A DNA stretch of 64,000 nt from Mycoplana rhizolycopersici (GCF_013378445.1 NZ_JABXYK010000002.1:310001-374000); one strand, 5' to 3'. Positions 19,072-30,201 are shown, numbered from the stretch's first letter. Notes: a model not told the origin generated them from the sequence alone. Numbers and translations: made by a program.

Positions 19072-19286
19072 GGTCGGGTGTCTCCGGTTGGAGGGCTGCA
19101 AATGTCGCATGGCGAAGATCGACGTTATCGAATGGCGAACATAAGCTGGCGATACGGCACAAGACGGGCCTGTGCGCGCCGGCGCATGAAAAAGTGCGAA
19201 TTTCCTTGCCAATGACGCCCGGTCGTGGTTTGACCGCCGCTCGCCGCGACGATCCGCGTGCCTTTCTTCCAACGTTCGGGTGACCC

Positions 19287-19748
19287 ATGGCAAATGCTGA
19301 AACCCCACATCTCCTCATCGTCGAGGCGCGCTTCTACGATGACATGTCGGACGCGCTGCTGGACGGCGCCAAAGCCGCCCTCGAAGCGGCAGGGGCGACC
19401 TACGACATCGTGACCGTGCCCGGCGCGCTCGAAATCCCCGCTGCGATCTCCATGGCGCTCGACGGCATGGACTATGGCGGCACCGAGTACCACGGCTTCG
19501 TGGCGCTCGGCATGGTGATCCGGGGCGAGACCTACCACTTCGACATCGTTGCCAACGAATCCTGCCGTGCGATCATGGATCTGAGCGTGAGCGAAAGCCT
19601 GCCGATCGGCAACGGTATCCTCACGGTGGAAAACGACGAGCAGGCCTGGGCGCGTGCCCGCCGCTCCGACGGCGACAAGGGCGGCTTTGCCGCACGCGCG
19701 GCATTGCGCATGATTGAACTGAAGAAGAAACTGGGCGGCGTATCGTGA
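19287..19748 (+). CDS. ribH: 6,7-dimethyl-8-ribityllumazine synthase
   Basis: A 153-residue enzyme that joins the RibD product with the four-carbon butanone phosphate to give lumazine, the substrate of RibE. Family motifs seen are [11 protein letters not shown], the catalytic His region [14 protein letters not shown], and [16 protein letters not shown]. It overlaps nusB by four bases (GTGA), so the two are coupled. It is split from ribDE by the Hint and cupin genes. Confidence 0.96.
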   Translation: MANAETPHLLIVEARFYDDMSDALLDGAKAALEAAGATYDIVTVPGALEIPAAISMALDGMDYGGTEYHGFVALGMVIRGETYHFDIVANESCRAIMDLSVSESLPIGNGILTVENDEQAWARARRSDGDKGGFAARAALRMIELKKKLGGVS

Positions 19749-20215
19749 CCAAGGACAAATCGGACCAGCCGGTGAAGCAGGCGAACCAGCGGGGTGCAGC
19801 GCGCCTCGCCGCCGTTCAGGCGCTTTACCAGATGGAAATCGGCGGCACCGGCGTTCTGGAGATCGTCTCGGAATTCGAGGCGCATCGTCTCGGGCAGGAA
19901 GTCGATGGCGACACCTATCTCAAGGCGGATGCCTCCTGGTTCCGTTCGATCGTCGCCGGCGTCGTGCGCGACCAGCGCAAGCTCGACCCGCTGATCGGCG
20001 CGGCACTCCAGGACGACTGGGCGCTCTCGCGGCTCGATGCCACCGTGCGCGCGATCCTGCGTGCGGGTGCTTTTGAACTGATCGAGCGCCGCGACGTGCC
20101 GGTCGCGGTGATCGTCACCGAATACGTCGAGATCGCCAAGGCTTTCTTCGAGGACGAGGAGCCGAAACTGGTGAACGCCGTGCTGGACCGCATCGCAAAG
20201 CAGGTTCGGGCCTGA
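19745..20215 (+). CDS. nusB: Transcription antitermination factor NusB
   Basis: A 156-residue all-helical protein that binds boxA RNA with NusE/S10 and prevents early stop of ribosomal RNA transcription. Family motifs are [19 protein letters not shown] near the start and [16 protein letters not shown], then [14 protein letters not shown]. The start is a GTG at 19745 overlapping the ribH stop. The ribH-nusB order is the standard bacterial one. Confidence 0.96.
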   Translation: MTKDKSDQPVKQANQRGAARLAAVQALYQMEIGGTGVLEIVSEFEAHRLGQEVDGDTYLKADASWFRSIVAGVVRDQRKLDPLIGAALQDDWALSRLDATVRAILRAGAFELIERRDVPVAVIVTEYVEIAKAFFEDEEPKLVNAVLDRIAKQVRA

Positions 20216-20240
20216 TCGAAAGCGTGTAGGGGGCAAGGAC

Positions 20241-21464
20241 ATGACGGCGGTGGTGGAAGGTCTGGAGCGCGAGCTTTCAGCGGCTCGCCGGAACGTTTTC
20301 CTGCTGGCAGCCGCGCAGGCGATCCTGGCATCGGCCGGCCCCATAGTCTTCTCCGTCGGCGGTCTGGCCGGATATGAGCTTCTGGGCGAAGACAAGTCGC
20401 TGGCAACTGCGCCGCTGACGGGGTTCAACATCGGCGTGGCGCTCGGCGCGGTGCTGGTCGCGATCCTCGCGCGCGCACTCGGCCGCACCTATGGCTTCAT
20501 TTCCGGCGCCGTGCTCGGCGCCTGCGGCGGCCTCCTGGCCGCGATCGCGCTGTTCCGCTCCGAATTCTGGCTGATGGCGGCGGGCTTCCTGCTGGTAGGG
20601 ATCTCCGCCGGCTTCGCCCAGAAGATCCGCTTTGCCGCAGCCGACGCCTCGCCCTCCTTCTACAAGCCTCGGGCGATATCCTGGATCCTTGCCGGCGGGG
20701 TCATTTCCGCCATCCTCGGCCCGCAACTGGTCATCCTGACCAAGGACCTGTTCGAACCGGTGCTGTTCGCCGGCGCTTTCGTCGCGATCGGGCCGCTGTT
20801 TCTGTCGACCATCGTGCTGTTCCTGCTTCTGCGCCTTCCGGACGTCTCGGCCGCCAAGTTCGCAGCCTCTGCGCCCGCCCGTCCGCTGAGCGAAATCGTT
20901 CTCAGTCAGCGTTTTTTGACCGGAATGGTCTGCGGTATCGCAAGCTATGCGCTGATGACCTTCATGATGACGGGCGCACCCCTTGCCATGGTCATCGGTT
21001 GCGGCTTCTCGCCCGAACTCGCCACGCTCGGCATCCAGTGGCATGTGCTGGCGATGTTTGCTCCCAGCTTCTTCACCGGCATGCTCATCCAGCGCTTCGG
21101 GACGGAGAAGGTGGTCGCGGCCGGCCTGCTGATACTGATGGCCTGCGCGGCAATCGCCCATGCCGGCATCGAGCTCTGGAATTTCTGGGGCGCGCTGATC
21201 CTGCTCGGCATTGGCTGGAATTTCGGCTTCATCGGCTCCACCGCGATCGTCGCCTCCAGCTATCGCCCGCACGAGGCCGACAAGGTGCAGGGTTTCCACG
21301 ATATCGTGCTCTTCGGAACGGTGGCGTTCGCCTCGTTCTTCTCCGGCAAAGTCTTCAATGCCTACGGCTGGCAGACGATCAACCTCGTCTTCTGGCCAGT
21401 CACCGGCATCTCGCTGTTCCTCGTTCTGATGCTGCTCTACCGCGGCCGGGCGCAGGCGCGCTGA
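20241..21464 (+). CDS. Major facilitator superfamily transporter
   Basis: A 407-residue inner-membrane protein with about 12 hydrophobic segments in two halves, split by a loop near residue 215 (ARPLSEIVLSQRF). The intrahelical motif ALGRTYGFISGAVLGACGG (near residue 80) is an MFS motif-A-like loop. Its substrate cannot be told. It starts 25 bases after nusB and is probably cotranscribed with it. Confidence 0.88.
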   Translation: MTAVVEGLERELSAARRNVFLLAAAQAILASAGPIVFSVGGLAGYELLGEDKSLATAPLTGFNIGVALGAVLVAILARALGRTYGFISGAVLGACGGLLAAIALFRSEFWLMAAGFLLVGISAGFAQKIRFAAADASPSFYKPRAISWILAGGVISAILGPQLVILTKDLFEPVLFAGAFVAIGPLFLSTIVLFLLLRLPDVSAAKFAASAPARPLSEIVLSQRFLTGMVCGIASYALMTFMMTGAPLAMVIGCGFSPELATLGIQWHVLAMFAPSFFTGMLIQRFGTEKVVAAGLLILMACAAIAHAGIELWNFWGALILLGIGWNFGFIGSTAIVASSYRPHEADKVQGFHDIVLFGTVAFASFFSGKVFNAYGWQTINLVFWPVTGISLFLVLMLLYRGRAQAR

Positions 21465-21651
21465 GCCGTCCTGCAAAGAAAATAAGCCCTTCGCGCCATT
21501 GTGATCAGCCCGCGGCGTCTTGACGCGGCCGATTCGCACTTGCACTCTGCCCCTGTCGTCAACCGCCCGTATTGTGAGGAGGCAAGCGGGCCGCTGGCGT
21601 TTTTTATGGCCGCGTGCTGGGAAATGCGGCTTCACAGGAGGAAATAGCGAA

Positions 21652-23787
21652 ATGGCCATATTATTGGGCGTTATCGCATGCGGGTTGCTCTCGGTGGTCT
21701 ATGCCATCTGGGCAACGCGGTCGGTGCTTGCCGCCGATCAGGGGAACGCCCGCATGCAGGAAATTGCAGGCTATATCCGTGAGGGGGCTCAGGCCTACCT
21801 GACCCGTCAGTACAAGACCATCGCAATTGTCGGCGTCGTCGTTTTCATCGCCGCCTGCCTTCTTCTGTCGTCGTCCGCCGCCATCGGCTTCCTGATCGGC
21901 GCCGTTCTATCCGGCGCGGCCGGCTTCATCGGCATGCACGTCTCCGTTCGCGCCAACGTGCGCACCGCCCAGGCCGCCTCGGTCAGCCTGGCTTCCGGGC
22001 TCGAAATCGCCTTCAAGTCCGGCGCGATCACCGGCATGCTGGTGGCCGGCCTGGCGCTGCTCGGCGTCTCCATCTACTTCTGGGTCCTGACGGCCGTATT
22101 CGGCCATGAGCCCGCCTCGCGCGAAGTGATCGATTCGCTGGTCGCGCTCGGCTTCGGCGCCTCGCTCATCTCCATCTTCGCCCGTCTGGGCGGCGGCATC
22201 TTCACCAAGGGTGCGGACGTTGGCGGCGACCTCGTCGGCAAGGTCGAGGCAGGCATTCCAGAGGACGATCCGCGCAACCCGGCGACCATCGCCGACAACG
22301 TGGGCGACAACGTCGGCGATTGCGCCGGCATGGCGGCCGACCTTTTCGAAACCTACGCGGTGACGGTCGTCGCCACGATGGTGCTGGCGGCCATCTTCTT
22401 TGCCGGCACGCCGCTGCTTGCAACCGCCATGGTCTATCCGCTGGCGATCTGCGCCGCCTGCGTCATCACCTCGATCGTCGGCACCTTCTTCGTCAAGCTC
22501 GGCACCAACAACTCGATCATGGGTGCCCTCTACAAGGGCCTGATCGCAACCGGCGTACTGTCCATCTTCGGCCTCGGTATTGCGACGTGGCTGACGGTGG
22601 GCTGGGGGTCGATCGGCACGGTCGGCGGCGTCGACGTCACCGGAACCGGTCTCTTCCTCTGCGGCCTGGTCGGCCTCGTCGTGACCGCCCTGATCGTCGT
22701 GATCACCGAATACTATACCGGCACCAACAAGCGTCCGGTCAATTCGATCGCCCAGGCATCGGTCACGGGACACGGCACCAACGTCATCCAGGGCCTCGCC
22801 GTGTCGCTGGAATCGACGGCGCTGCCGGCCCTCGTCATCGTCGGCGGCATCATCTCCACCTATCAGCTGGCGGGTCTCTTCGGTACGGCGATCGCCGTAA
22901 CCGCGATGCTTGGCCTTGCCGGCATGATCGTGGCGCTCGACGCGTTCGGCCCGGTGACCGACAACGCCGGCGGGATCGCCGAAATGTCGCATCTGCCGCC
23001 GGAGGTTCGCAAGTCCACCGACGCGCTCGATGCGGTCGGCAACACAACGAAGGCCGTGACCAAGGGGTATGCCATCGGCTCTGCCGGCCTTGGCGCGCTG
23101 GTGCTGTTCGCTGCCTATTCCAACGACCTCGCCTACTTCGCCGCCAACCCGGACAGATATCCGTATTTCGCTGGCATAGGCGAGATCTCGTTCGATCTGT
23201 CGAACCCCTATGTGGTGGCGGGCCTGATCTTCGGCGGCATGATACCGTATCTCTTCGGCGGCATCGCGATGACCGCCGTAGGGCGCGCGGCAGGCGCCAT
23301 CGTCGAGGAAGTGCGGAGGCAGTTCAAGGAAAAGCCCGGCATCATGTTGGGCAAGGAGAAGCCGGACTACGGGCGGGCCGTCGATCTTCTGACGAAGGCT
23401 GCGATCCGTGAGATGATCGTGCCCTCGCTGTTGCCGGTGTTGGCTCCGATCGTCGTCTACTTCGGCGTACTGCTGATCTCAGGCTCCAAGGCTTCCGCCT
23501 TCGCAGCGCTCGGCGCCTCGCTTTTGGGCGTCATCGTCAACGGCCTCTTCGTCGCGATCTCCATGACGTCGGGCGGCGGTGCCTGGGACAATGCGAAGAA
23601 GAGCTTCGAGGACGGATTCGTCGACAAGGACGGCCACCGGCATCTGAAGGGTTCGGAGGCGCACAAGGCCTCCGTCACGGGCGACACCGTGGGCGACCCC
23701 TATAAGGACACGGCCGGCCCGGCTGTGAACCCGGCGATCAAGATCACCAATATCGTGGCCCTGCTGCTGCTGGCTGTTCTCGCCTGA
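21652..23787 (+). CDS. hppA: Membrane-bound K+-insensitive H+-pyrophosphatase
   Basis: A 711-residue integral membrane pump that uses pyrophosphate hydrolysis to move protons. About 16 hydrophobic segments are visible. The pyrophosphate/Mg site is seen in [20 protein letters not shown] and [19 protein letters not shown], and again in [16 protein letters not shown]. The segment [10 protein letters not shown] has Lys where potassium-dependent enzymes have Ala, so it should not need K+. The start at 21652 is fixed by AGGAGGAAAT just upstream and by the N-terminal membrane helix; a longer frame to 21520 is unlikely. Confidence 0.96.
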   Translation: MAILLGVIACGLLSVVYAIWATRSVLAADQGNARMQEIAGYIREGAQAYLTRQYKTIAIVGVVVFIAACLLLSSSAAIGFLIGAVLSGAAGFIGMHVSVRANVRTAQAASVSLASGLEIAFKSGAITGMLVAGLALLGVSIYFWVLTAVFGHEPASREVIDSLVALGFGASLISIFARLGGGIFTKGADVGGDLVGKVEAGIPEDDPRNPATIADNVGDNVGDCAGMAADLFETYAVTVVATMVLAAIFFAGTPLLATAMVYPLAICAACVITSIVGTFFVKLGTNNSIMGALYKGLIATGVLSIFGLGIATWLTVGWGSIGTVGGVDVTGTGLFLCGLVGLVVTALIVVITEYYTGTNKRPVNSIAQASVTGHGTNVIQGLAVSLESTALPALVIVGGIISTYQLAGLFGTAIAVTAMLGLAGMIVALDAFGPVTDNAGGIAEMSHLPPEVRKSTDALDAVGNTTKAVTKGYAIGSAGLGALVLFAAYSNDLAYFAANPDRYPYFAGIGEISFDLSNPYVVAGLIFGGMIPYLFGGIAMTAVGRAAGAIVEEVRRQFKEKPGIMLGKEKPDYGRAVDLLTKAAIREMIVPSLLPVLAPIVVYFGVLLISGSKASAFAALGASLLGVIVNGLFVAISMTSGGGAWDNAKKSFEDGFVDKDGHRHLKGSEAHKASVTGDTVGDPYKDTAGPAVNPAIKITNIVALLLLAVLA

Positions 23788-23808
23788 AATTCCAATGTGC
23801 TGAATATG

Positions 23809-23840
23809 AAACCGCGGGGTTTTGCCCCGCGGTTTTTTTC
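23809..23840 (+). terminator. Bidirectional terminator between hppA and bamE
   Basis: A ten-pair stem AACCGCGGGG (23810-23819) and CCCCGCGGTT (23825-23834) followed by a run of T and preceded by A residues. It serves both convergent genes. Confidence 0.92.
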
Positions 23841-23860
23841 GTTTCTGGATCTGGCTGGCT

Positions 23861-24328
23861 CTACTGAGGCTGGCTCAGCGCGTTGCGGATCGCCGCGTTC
23901 GGGTCGGCACCGCCCTTCAGCAACTGGCCGAGGAAGGTCTGTTCGACGCCGCCGGTCGGCGTCGTGCGCGAGATCATGTCGAACGGCACGCCGTCCTTCA
24001 TCGTATAGTTCGCCAGCCGGTCGACATTGCCTTCCTTGTTGAAGTAGACGGCCAGGATGCTCTGCTCGATCAGCTTCGGCTTCATGAAGGCCACCGGACG
24101 GGAGCGCTTCTGCGAAATGTAGTAGAAGACCTCGGTATCGAAGGTCGCCGTCGTCGAAGGCGTCCCGAGCGACAGCAATACCTGTTCGCGGGACGAGCCG
24201 ACGGGAGCCAGCGCAAGCGTCTGCTGGTCGACCACATAGCCCTGGTTCAAGACTTCGCCCGTCTGGCAACCGGCGAGCACGGCGGAGGAAAGCGTAATGG
24301 CAATGGCAGTGCTGCGCAGCAAATTCAT
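23861..24328 (-). CDS. bamE: Outer membrane protein assembly factor BamE
   Basis: A 155-residue lipoprotein of the BAM complex, which inserts beta-barrel proteins into the outer membrane. The signal peptide MNLLRSTAIAITLSSAVLAGC ends in a lipobox (LAGC), which fixes the start at 24328. The SmpA/OmlA fold follows, with the family segment VGSSREQVLLSLGTPSTTATF (about residues 45-65) and VFYYISQKRSR. It converges on hppA and is divergent from the chaperone gene. Confidence 0.93.
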   Translation of the reverse strand: MNLLRSTAIAITLSSAVLAGCQTGEVLNQGYVVDQQTLALAPVGSSREQVLLSLGTPSTTATFDTEVFYYISQKRSRPVAFMKPKLIEQSILAVYFNKEGNVDRLANYTMKDGVPFDMISRTTPTGGVEQTFLGQLLKGGADPNAAIRNALSQPQ

Positions 24329-24487
24329 ATCAGTCCCAAAATACCGTCTCTTCAACGACAATCCCCTTGAGGCTAAGATGGCCCACAAGCCATTGCAATT
24401 CGTGGATGCTTCGGTAAACCAGCTTCGGCTGTCATGCAACACGGCAGGGCCAGCCCATGCCCTTTCAATCAGCCAAAACTAGGCGTT

Positions 24488-25036
24488 ATGATGATTTTCG
24501 GCCTGTTCAGGAAAAAAAATGCGAACCAGCGCATCGTTGAGCGTCAATACGCCCATCTGACCGCGGCTGCGCGCCAACCTCATCTCTACGAAAGCCTCGG
24601 CGTGCCCGATACGGTCATGGGACGGCTGGAAATGCTTTCCGCCGTTCTGATCCTGTACTTCCGCCGTACGCGTGTTTCGGGGAGGTCCGGGCAGGAGATC
24701 GCACAGCAGATCGTCGACGCCTTCTTTCAGGACGTCGACCATTCCATACGCGAACTCGGCATCAGCGACGTGGGCGTACCGAAGCGGATGAAGAAACTGG
24801 CAGGGCGTTTCTATGGCCGCCTCGAATCCTACGCAACGGCGCTCGATGCTTCTGACGAAGAAGCACTTGCGCAGGCGCTGAAACGGAATATCTATCCCGA
24901 TGATATCGAATCCGCCCCGGACATGCAGGGCTTGGCGCATTACCTTTCTGCTGCCGAGGCTCACCTTGCCGCGCTGGACGAGTTCGTCATCGAAACCGGG
25001 GATGCGCAGCTACCTCCGGCAGGAGCTGCCGCCTGA
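24488..25036 (+). CDS. Ubiquinol-cytochrome c chaperone (CBP3 family)
   Basis: A 182-residue homologue of mitochondrial Cbp3, which helps build the cytochrome bc1 complex. The domain covers about residues 40-165: DTVMGRLEMLSAVLILYFRR, then FFQDVDHSIRELGISDVGVPKRMK. This family is mainly alphaproteobacterial and mitochondrial. Two ATG codons in a row (24488 and 24491) could start it. The next gene, yceD, is 27 bases away, so they are likely one transcript. Confidence 0.9.
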   Translation: MMIFGLFRKKNANQRIVERQYAHLTAAARQPHLYESLGVPDTVMGRLEMLSAVLILYFRRTRVSGRSGQEIAQQIVDAFFQDVDHSIRELGISDVGVPKRMKKLAGRFYGRLESYATALDASDEEALAQALKRNIYPDDIESAPDMQGLAHYLSAAEAHLAALDEFVIETGDAQLPPAGAAA

Positions 25037-25063
25037 GCCGGCTGCATCCGCAAGGAAACGACA

Positions 25064-25615
25064 ATGAAACATCATGAAGACATGCCATTCTCCTATCTCG
25101 TGAAGGTGGGGCATATCTCGTCCAATCCGGTGACGGTGACGATTGTCGCCAGCGCCGCGGAGTGCGAGGGGCTGGCGCGGCAGTGGGGCATCGTCGGCGT
25201 CAACGCGTTTTCCGCGGAGTTCGAAGTCAAGCGCTGGAAAAAGGACGGGGTGCGCCTGAAGGGACGGGTGAGCGCGGACATCGTCCAGACCTGTGTCGTG
25301 ACGCTGGAACCGATGGGGTCAAAGATCGACGAACCGATCGACGCCATCTTCGTGCCGGAGGGCTCGAAGCTCGCCCGTGGCCCGATTCTGGAAGGCGGCG
25401 AGATGCTGCTCGATCCCGACGGACCGGACAGCCCCGAAACCTTTCAGGGCGACACGATCGATGCCGGCGCCGTGGCCGCGGAGTATGCGGCGATGGCGAT
25501 CGACCCCTATCCGCGCAAAGAAGGTGTGGCTTTCTCGGCCCATGTCGAGAGTACGGAGGCGGATGACGCAAAACCGTCGCCTTTTGCCGCATTGAAGGAC
25601 TGGAAAAAGAACTGA
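25064..25615 (+). CDS. YceD/DUF177 family protein
   Basis: A 183-residue protein of the DUF177 family, linked to 23S rRNA/ribosome assembly and usually found next to rpmF or plsX. Seen are the RLKGRVSADIVQTCVVTLEPM core (Cys and neighbours) and acidic segments such as LLDPDGPDSPETFQGDTID, then LAIDPYPRKEG-type ending (MAIDPYPRKEGVAF). It lies between the bc1 chaperone and plsX, as commonly seen in rhizobia. Confidence 0.9.
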   Translation: MKHHEDMPFSYLVKVGHISSNPVTVTIVASAAECEGLARQWGIVGVNAFSAEFEVKRWKKDGVRLKGRVSADIVQTCVVTLEPMGSKIDEPIDAIFVPEGSKLARGPILEGGEMLLDPDGPDSPETFQGDTIDAGAVAAEYAAMAIDPYPRKEGVAFSAHVESTEADDAKPSPFAALKDWKKN

Positions 25616-25717
25616 ATGGGCATTTGAGCCCTCTACAATTCAGTTGTCACCCGGACGAAAAGCGGTATTTTGACCGAAAATCCGCCCCGGGGGCTGGAGA
25701 ATAAGGACTGGACTCGC

Positions 25718-26776
25718 GTGGTCAGAATTTCCGTTGATGTCATGGGTGGCGATTACGGCCCGAAGGTCGTCATCCCTGGCATAGCCAAGGCGCTCGAACG
25801 TCACCCCGACATTCGCTTCTGCCTATTTGGCGTTGCATCCCAATGCTTGCCGCTGCTCGACAGCTACCCCAAACTGAAGGAGGCGAGCACGTTCACCGAT
25901 TGCGAGATCGCGATCGGCATGGACGAGAAGCCCAGCCAGGCGCTGCGCCGCGGCCGCGGCAAGTCTTCCATGTGGATGGCGCTCGACGCAGTGGCAAAGG
26001 GCGAGGCGGATGTGGCGGTATCGGCCGGAAACACCGGCGCGCTGATGGCCATGTCGAAATTCTGCCTGCGGATGATGGCCGACATCGAACGGCCGGCGAT
26101 CGCCGGAATCTGGCCGACTCTGAAAGGCGAGAGCATCGTGCTCGACATCGGTGCGACAATCGGCGCCGACGCCAATCAGTTGTTCGACTTTGCGCTGATG
26201 GGCGGCGCGATGGCGCGCGCCCTGTTCGAGATCGAGCGCCCGACGCTCGGCCTGCTGAACGTCGGCGTCGAGGAGATCAAGGGCCAGGAAGACGTCAAGG
26301 CGGCGGGCCAACTCATTCGCGAAGCCAATTTTGACACGATCGACTACTATGGCTTCGTCGAAGGCGACGATATCGGCCGGGGCACCGTCGACGTGGTCGT
26401 GACCGAAGGCTTTGCGGGCAACATTGCCCTGAAGGCTGCGGAGGGTACCGCCCGCCAGATGGCGGAGTATCTGCGTGCAGCGATGTCGCGGACGTGGCTT
26501 GCCAAGCTCGGCTACATTCTGGCCAAGAGCGCATTCGACCGGTTGCGCGAGAAGATGGACCCCCGCAAGGTCAACGGCGGCGTCTTCCTCGGCCTTAACG
26601 GCATCGTCATCAAGAGCCACGGCGGCACGGACGCCGAGGGTTTTGCGGCGGCGGTGGACGTTGGCTACGACATGGCCCGCAACGGGCTGAAGGAAAAGAT
26701 TGAAAACGATCTGAAGAGATATCATGCCAACCGACCCGTCCAAGGCGCGGCCAGCAGCATGAGTGACGGGATATAG
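25718..26776 (+). CDS. plsX: Phosphate acyltransferase PlsX
   Basis: An enzyme of about 352 residues that makes acyl-phosphate from acyl-ACP, the first step in phospholipid synthesis by the PlsX/PlsY route. Motifs are [13 protein letters not shown] at the start, [14 protein letters not shown], and [18 protein letters not shown]. The GTG at 25718 is used because the family begins one or two residues before RISVD and an AAGGA lies upstream; a TTG at 25670 gives a 16-residue extension. It precedes fabH by 8 bases, the standard lipid pair. Confidence 0.94.
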   Translation: MVRISVDVMGGDYGPKVVIPGIAKALERHPDIRFCLFGVASQCLPLLDSYPKLKEASTFTDCEIAIGMDEKPSQALRRGRGKSSMWMALDAVAKGEADVAVSAGNTGALMAMSKFCLRMMADIERPAIAGIWPTLKGESIVLDIGATIGADANQLFDFALMGGAMARALFEIERPTLGLLNVGVEEIKGQEDVKAAGQLIREANFDTIDYYGFVEGDDIGRGTVDVVVTEGFAGNIALKAAEGTARQMAEYLRAAMSRTWLAKLGYILAKSAFDRLREKMDPRKVNGGVFLGLNGIVIKSHGGTDAEGFAAAVDVGYDMARNGLKEKIENDLKRYHANRPVQGAASSMSDGI

Positions 26777-26784
26777 GAATTAAG

Positions 26785-27756
26785 ATGATCCGTTCAGTGG
26801 TTCGCGGTTTCGGGACGGCACTTCCGAAGCGGGTGCTCACCAATCGTGAGCTTGAGAGCATGGTCGACACGTCCGATGAATGGATCGTGCAGCGGACCGG
26901 CATCCGCCAGCGCTACATTGCCGGCGAGGGCGAGACGACGGCCTCGCTGGGAGAGGCGGCGGCGCGCGAGGCGCTCGAGCGCGCCGGCCTGACGCCCGCG
27001 GATATCGATCTGATCATCGTTGCCACCTCGACCCCGGACAACACCTTTCCCGCCACCGCCGTCAACATCCAGAACCGGCTCGGCATGCATCACGGTTTTG
27101 CCTTCGACGTGCAGGCGGTCTGTTCCGGCTTTGTCTATGCCGTGACCACGGCCGATGCCTATATCCGCGGCGGCCTCGCGCGCCGCGTGCTGGTCATCGG
27201 CGCCGAAACCTTCTCGCGCATCCTGGACTGGACCGATCGCACGACCTGCGTCCTCTTCGGCGACGGTGCGGGTGCGATCGTGCTGGAAGCGCAGGAGGGA
27301 ACCGGAGACGTGTCAGACCGCGGCGTCCTGACGGCCCAGCTTCGTTCCGACGGCGCTCATCTCGAAAAGCTCTATGTCGATGGCGGTCCGTCGTCCACCG
27401 GCACGGTGGGGCATCTGCGCATGGAAGGCCGTGAGGTCTTCAAGCACGCGGTCGGCATGATAACCGACGTCATCGTTGCTGCGTTCGACGCGACCGGCCT
27501 CACGATCGACGATCTCGATTGGATGGTGCCGCACCAGGCCAATCGTCGCATCATCGACGGTTCCGCCAAGAAGCTCGGCATCCCCCTGGAGAAGGTCGTG
27601 GTCACGGTGGACCTGCACGGCAACACTTCGGCTGCATCCATCCCGCTCGCACTCGCGTCGGCTGCGGGCGACGGGCGCATCAAGGAGGGCGATCTCGTCC
27701 TGCTGGAGGCGATGGGCGGCGGCTTTACCTGGGGGGCGGTGCTGCTTCGCTGGTAG
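26785..27756 (+). CDS. fabH: Beta-ketoacyl-ACP synthase III
   Basis: A 323-residue enzyme that starts fatty acid synthesis by condensing acetyl-CoA with malonyl-ACP. The catalytic triad is visible: Cys in [12 protein letters not shown] (about residue 113), His in [10 protein letters not shown] (about 250) and Asn in [14 protein letters not shown] (about 280). Length is normal for the family. It follows plsX closely. Confidence 0.97.
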   Translation: MIRSVVRGFGTALPKRVLTNRELESMVDTSDEWIVQRTGIRQRYIAGEGETTASLGEAAAREALERAGLTPADIDLIIVATSTPDNTFPATAVNIQNRLGMHHGFAFDVQAVCSGFVYAVTTADAYIRGGLARRVLVIGAETFSRILDWTDRTTCVLFGDGAGAIVLEAQEGTGDVSDRGVLTAQLRSDGAHLEKLYVDGGPSSTGTVGHLRMEGREVFKHAVGMITDVIVAAFDATGLTIDDLDWMVPHQANRRIIDGSAKKLGIPLEKVVVTVDLHGNTSAASIPLALASAAGDGRIKEGDLVLLEAMGGGFTWGAVLLRW

Positions 27757-27862
27757 TCGTCGCACCCGCATACCCTACTTCAACGGCGCTTGACCGACAG
27801 GGGCAAGGGAAATACTCTGACCCGATAACTGAGCGCTTTCAATAAGAAAACGGTGGGAGAAG

Positions 27863-28201
27863 ATGAGCGGCAAAACCGTGACACGCGCAGATTTGGCCGA
27901 ATCCGTCTTTCGGAAGGTCGGTCTCTCCAGGACTGAATCCGCAGAACTCGTAGAAACCGTCATCGATGAAATCTGCAATGCCATCGTCCGTGGCGAAAGC
28001 GTGAAGCTTTCCTCCTTCGCGACCTTCCAGGTCCGCGACAAGAACGAGCGCATCGGGCGTAATCCGAAAACGGGCGAGGAAGTGCCGATCTCGCCCCGGC
28101 GCGTCATGACCTTCAAGGCGTCCAACGTCCTCAAGCAGAGGGTTTTGAAGGCGCACACCGCCCGCAAAACCAAGCAGAAGGTCCAGTCGTCCGCGTCCTG
28201 A
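27863..28201 (+). CDS. ihfA: Integration host factor subunit alpha
   Basis: A 112-residue DNA-bending protein of the HU/IHF family that acts as a dimer with IhfB. The DNA-gripping arm is seen in [22 protein letters not shown], with the key Pro, and the helical body in [19 protein letters not shown]. The C-terminal Lys-rich tail ([13 protein letters not shown]) is longer than in E. coli, as in other rhizobia. It is preceded by GGGAGAAG. IHF is also a host factor for many phage integrases, though that link to the prophage here is only inference. Confidence 0.95.
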   Translation: MSGKTVTRADLAESVFRKVGLSRTESAELVETVIDEICNAIVRGESVKLSSFATFQVRDKNERIGRNPKTGEEVPISPRRVMTFKASNVLKQRVLKAHTARKTKQKVQSSAS

Positions 28202-28321
28202 TTGGTGCACAGGCTTTGGACGAGGCCGATTCTGTGCTTGAAAAAAGTGTGACAACCCGCTGAAATGCAAAGACTCGCCGGCTTCCCGGCTTTGAGTCGC
28301 AAATGTCCTTCGGTGAGGTTT

Positions 28322-28855
28322 ATGATGGAGAAGAGCCCCGACGCGTTCCGGACCATCAGCGAAGTCGCAGACGATCTCGACCTGCCGCAGCATGTGCTTC
28401 GCTTCTGGGAGACCCGTTTTTCGCAGATCAAGCCGATGAAGCGGGGCGGCGGTCGCCGCTACTACCGACCTGATGACGTCGAACTGCTCAAGGGCATCCG
28501 TCATTTGCTCTATGATCACGGCTATACGATCAAGGGCGTCCAGAAGCTGCTGAAAAACAACGGAAACAAGTTCGTTGCGGCGATTGCGAGCGGCGACCTG
28601 GCGACCGTCGAGGCGCTGGCCGCGGCCAGCCAGGAAGAACCCGCTGCGCCGAAGACGGCGGACGACGACCAGATCGTCGGGCGCGCCAAGGCGCCGGCCA
28701 GCCGCCGGTTCTTTTCCTTCGTCGGCGGCGGAGGCGAAGATACGCCCGAAATCTCGATCGGAAAGAGCAGCGTATCCAAGGAGGACCGGGCGCTCCTGCA
28801 GGAAGCGCTCTACGACCTCCTGGAATGCAAGCGCCTGCTCGATCAGGTCCGCTGA
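28322..28855 (+). CDS. MerR-family transcriptional regulator
   Basis: A regulator of about 177 residues. The MerR winged-helix domain is at the N-terminus: [22 protein letters not shown], then the wing [20 protein letters not shown] and the following helix [17 protein letters not shown] (up to about residue 80). The rest is Ala/Glu-rich and low in pattern, with no ligand-binding Cys motif. Two adjacent ATG codons (28322, 28325) could serve. In rhizobia this gene regularly follows ihfA and precedes a tRNA-Pro, as here. Confidence 0.9.
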   Translation: MMEKSPDAFRTISEVADDLDLPQHVLRFWETRFSQIKPMKRGGGRRYYRPDDVELLKGIRHLLYDHGYTIKGVQKLLKNNGNKFVAAIASGDLATVEALAAASQEEPAAPKTADDDQIVGRAKAPASRRFFSFVGGGGEDTPEISIGKSSVSKEDRALLQEALYDLLECKRLLDQVR

Positions 28856-29431
28856 CACCGGTGCGCTGAAACGCTGCCTGTGCTGCTCCACGAAAGGGAC
28901 CGCAATCGGTTCGCTCGGGGCCTTACAAGGCCGGGTTCGGCGCGACGGGCCACATAGTCCATCCTCCGCCGTGCCTTCTCCCTGATGCGCGTTGCTCTGT
29001 AGACTTGCCGTCTCCGCGACGTCTGCCTCGTTGTGCGGGTCAGGAGCTTCACCGAATCACGACTGCGCCGCCGGACGCGGGCATACATTGCTGAGCGCCC
29101 GTCCGATTGCGGCTTTACGAATGCCTCGACCCGGCGCGTTTCCGCTCAATCCCCGGCTTGTCGAATTCGGGCGTCCGTCCTCGGTGGATCTCGTCAAGAT
29201 CCGTCCTCCGGCCTGATCTGTCCATCAAGGAAAGGCGCCCGCGAGAGGGGTGCAGGCGAGACCATTTTTTCGTCCGGAAGACGGCAGGATCGTTGCCGGT
29301 TTTTATCCGGAACAAATGCCCGTGCCGGCCGTTAGCCTGCCGCACCCTCTCATCGTCGCGTCGCTGACACGAATCATTGCTACAGACGGTCGCAGGGGAA
29401 GGGCATTTCAATGATCGGGAGGATACATCCT
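28856..29431. other. Unassigned 575-base stretch
   Basis: No convincing gene. Several overlapping frames exist without ribosome sites. The only structure I see is GGCCTTACAAGGCC (28919-28932), a short palindrome without a T run. No tmRNA, RNase P or SRP RNA signature is present. Confidence 0.5.
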
Positions 29432-29794
29432 ATGCACAACTCTGCACCCCGCTGGGCCACTCCCGTCCACGTCCATCTGCAATGCGGTCTGGAGCGTGGA
29501 TTCGTCTGCGTCCACGACGCGCTCGACTTCCTTGAACATGAATGGCCGAGCCGAACCGGCGCTCTCTACGCCCGTGCTGCGAACCTGTGCCGCGTGGCGC
29601 TGGATGGCGGCCTGCCCGCCGACATGGCCCGCGAGGCCTTCATCTTCGCCTGCCTGGAGGCCGGTATGCCGGTCGCAGGCGAACGACGCTCCCGCCGTCG
29701 TCACGAACACGTCGGCGATACACTTGCAGCCAGCCTCGTGGCCCACCACGCCGCCGAGACGCGGATGGCCCACGCTCTCGCCCACGGCGGCTGA
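29432..29794 (+). CDS. DUF982 family protein
   Basis: A 120-residue protein of the small, mostly rhizobial DUF982 family of unknown function. The pattern WATPVHVHLQ, then RGFVCVHDALDFLEHEWPS, then YARAANLCRVALDGGLPAD-MAREAFIFACLEAGM matches the family core (about residues 8-75). A charged Arg/His-rich tail follows. The start at 29432 has GGAGG nine bases upstream, better than the ATG at 29411. It sits between the MerR gene and tRNA-Pro. Confidence 0.82.
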   Translation: MHNSAPRWATPVHVHLQCGLERGFVCVHDALDFLEHEWPSRTGALYARAANLCRVALDGGLPADMAREAFIFACLEAGMPVAGERRSRRRHEHVGDTLAASLVAHHAAETRMAHALAHGG

Positions 29795-29995
29795 CGCCGA
29801 ACGCTGGCTCGATGGCGGCTGACGCCACTGGCCGGCTGTTCAACGGTTTGCAAAGCCCACGCATCGGTCCCTCGCCACCATGGCCGACAGCCAATGGGTA
29901 CCGAACGCATAGACGGCAAACATGAGGACAGAACCGAAGCGCTTCTTGCGAAGCGTTCCCGGTTGAACTCAATACTCTGAAATATTTGAGAAAAA

Positions 29996-30072
<77 letters not shown>

Positions 30073-30179
30073 AACCGAGGAAAGCCCTATAATCTCGGGC
30101 ATTTGGATGCAAGGGCAAAAATGCTTGCTCAAACGAAAAAAAGAACAAACGGCGGGAAAAAGCGGGGTAAGGAGCAGAA

Positions 30180-30201
30180 AGTCCCACGGAAGTCCCACGG
30201 A
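30180..30201 (+). repeat. Tandem 11-bp direct repeat at the accessory boundary
   Basis: AGTCCCACGGA occurs twice in perfect tandem (30180-30190 and 30191-30201), 108 bases beyond the tRNA 5' end. Base composition drops in GC soon after. It could be an arm-type or core site of an integrase, but nothing in the window confirms this. Confidence 0.5.

Noticed and set aside
28856-29431. Possible stable RNA gene or small proteins between the MerR and DUF982 genes
   Set aside because: No known RNA signature, no ribosome sites and no protein-like composition in any frame.
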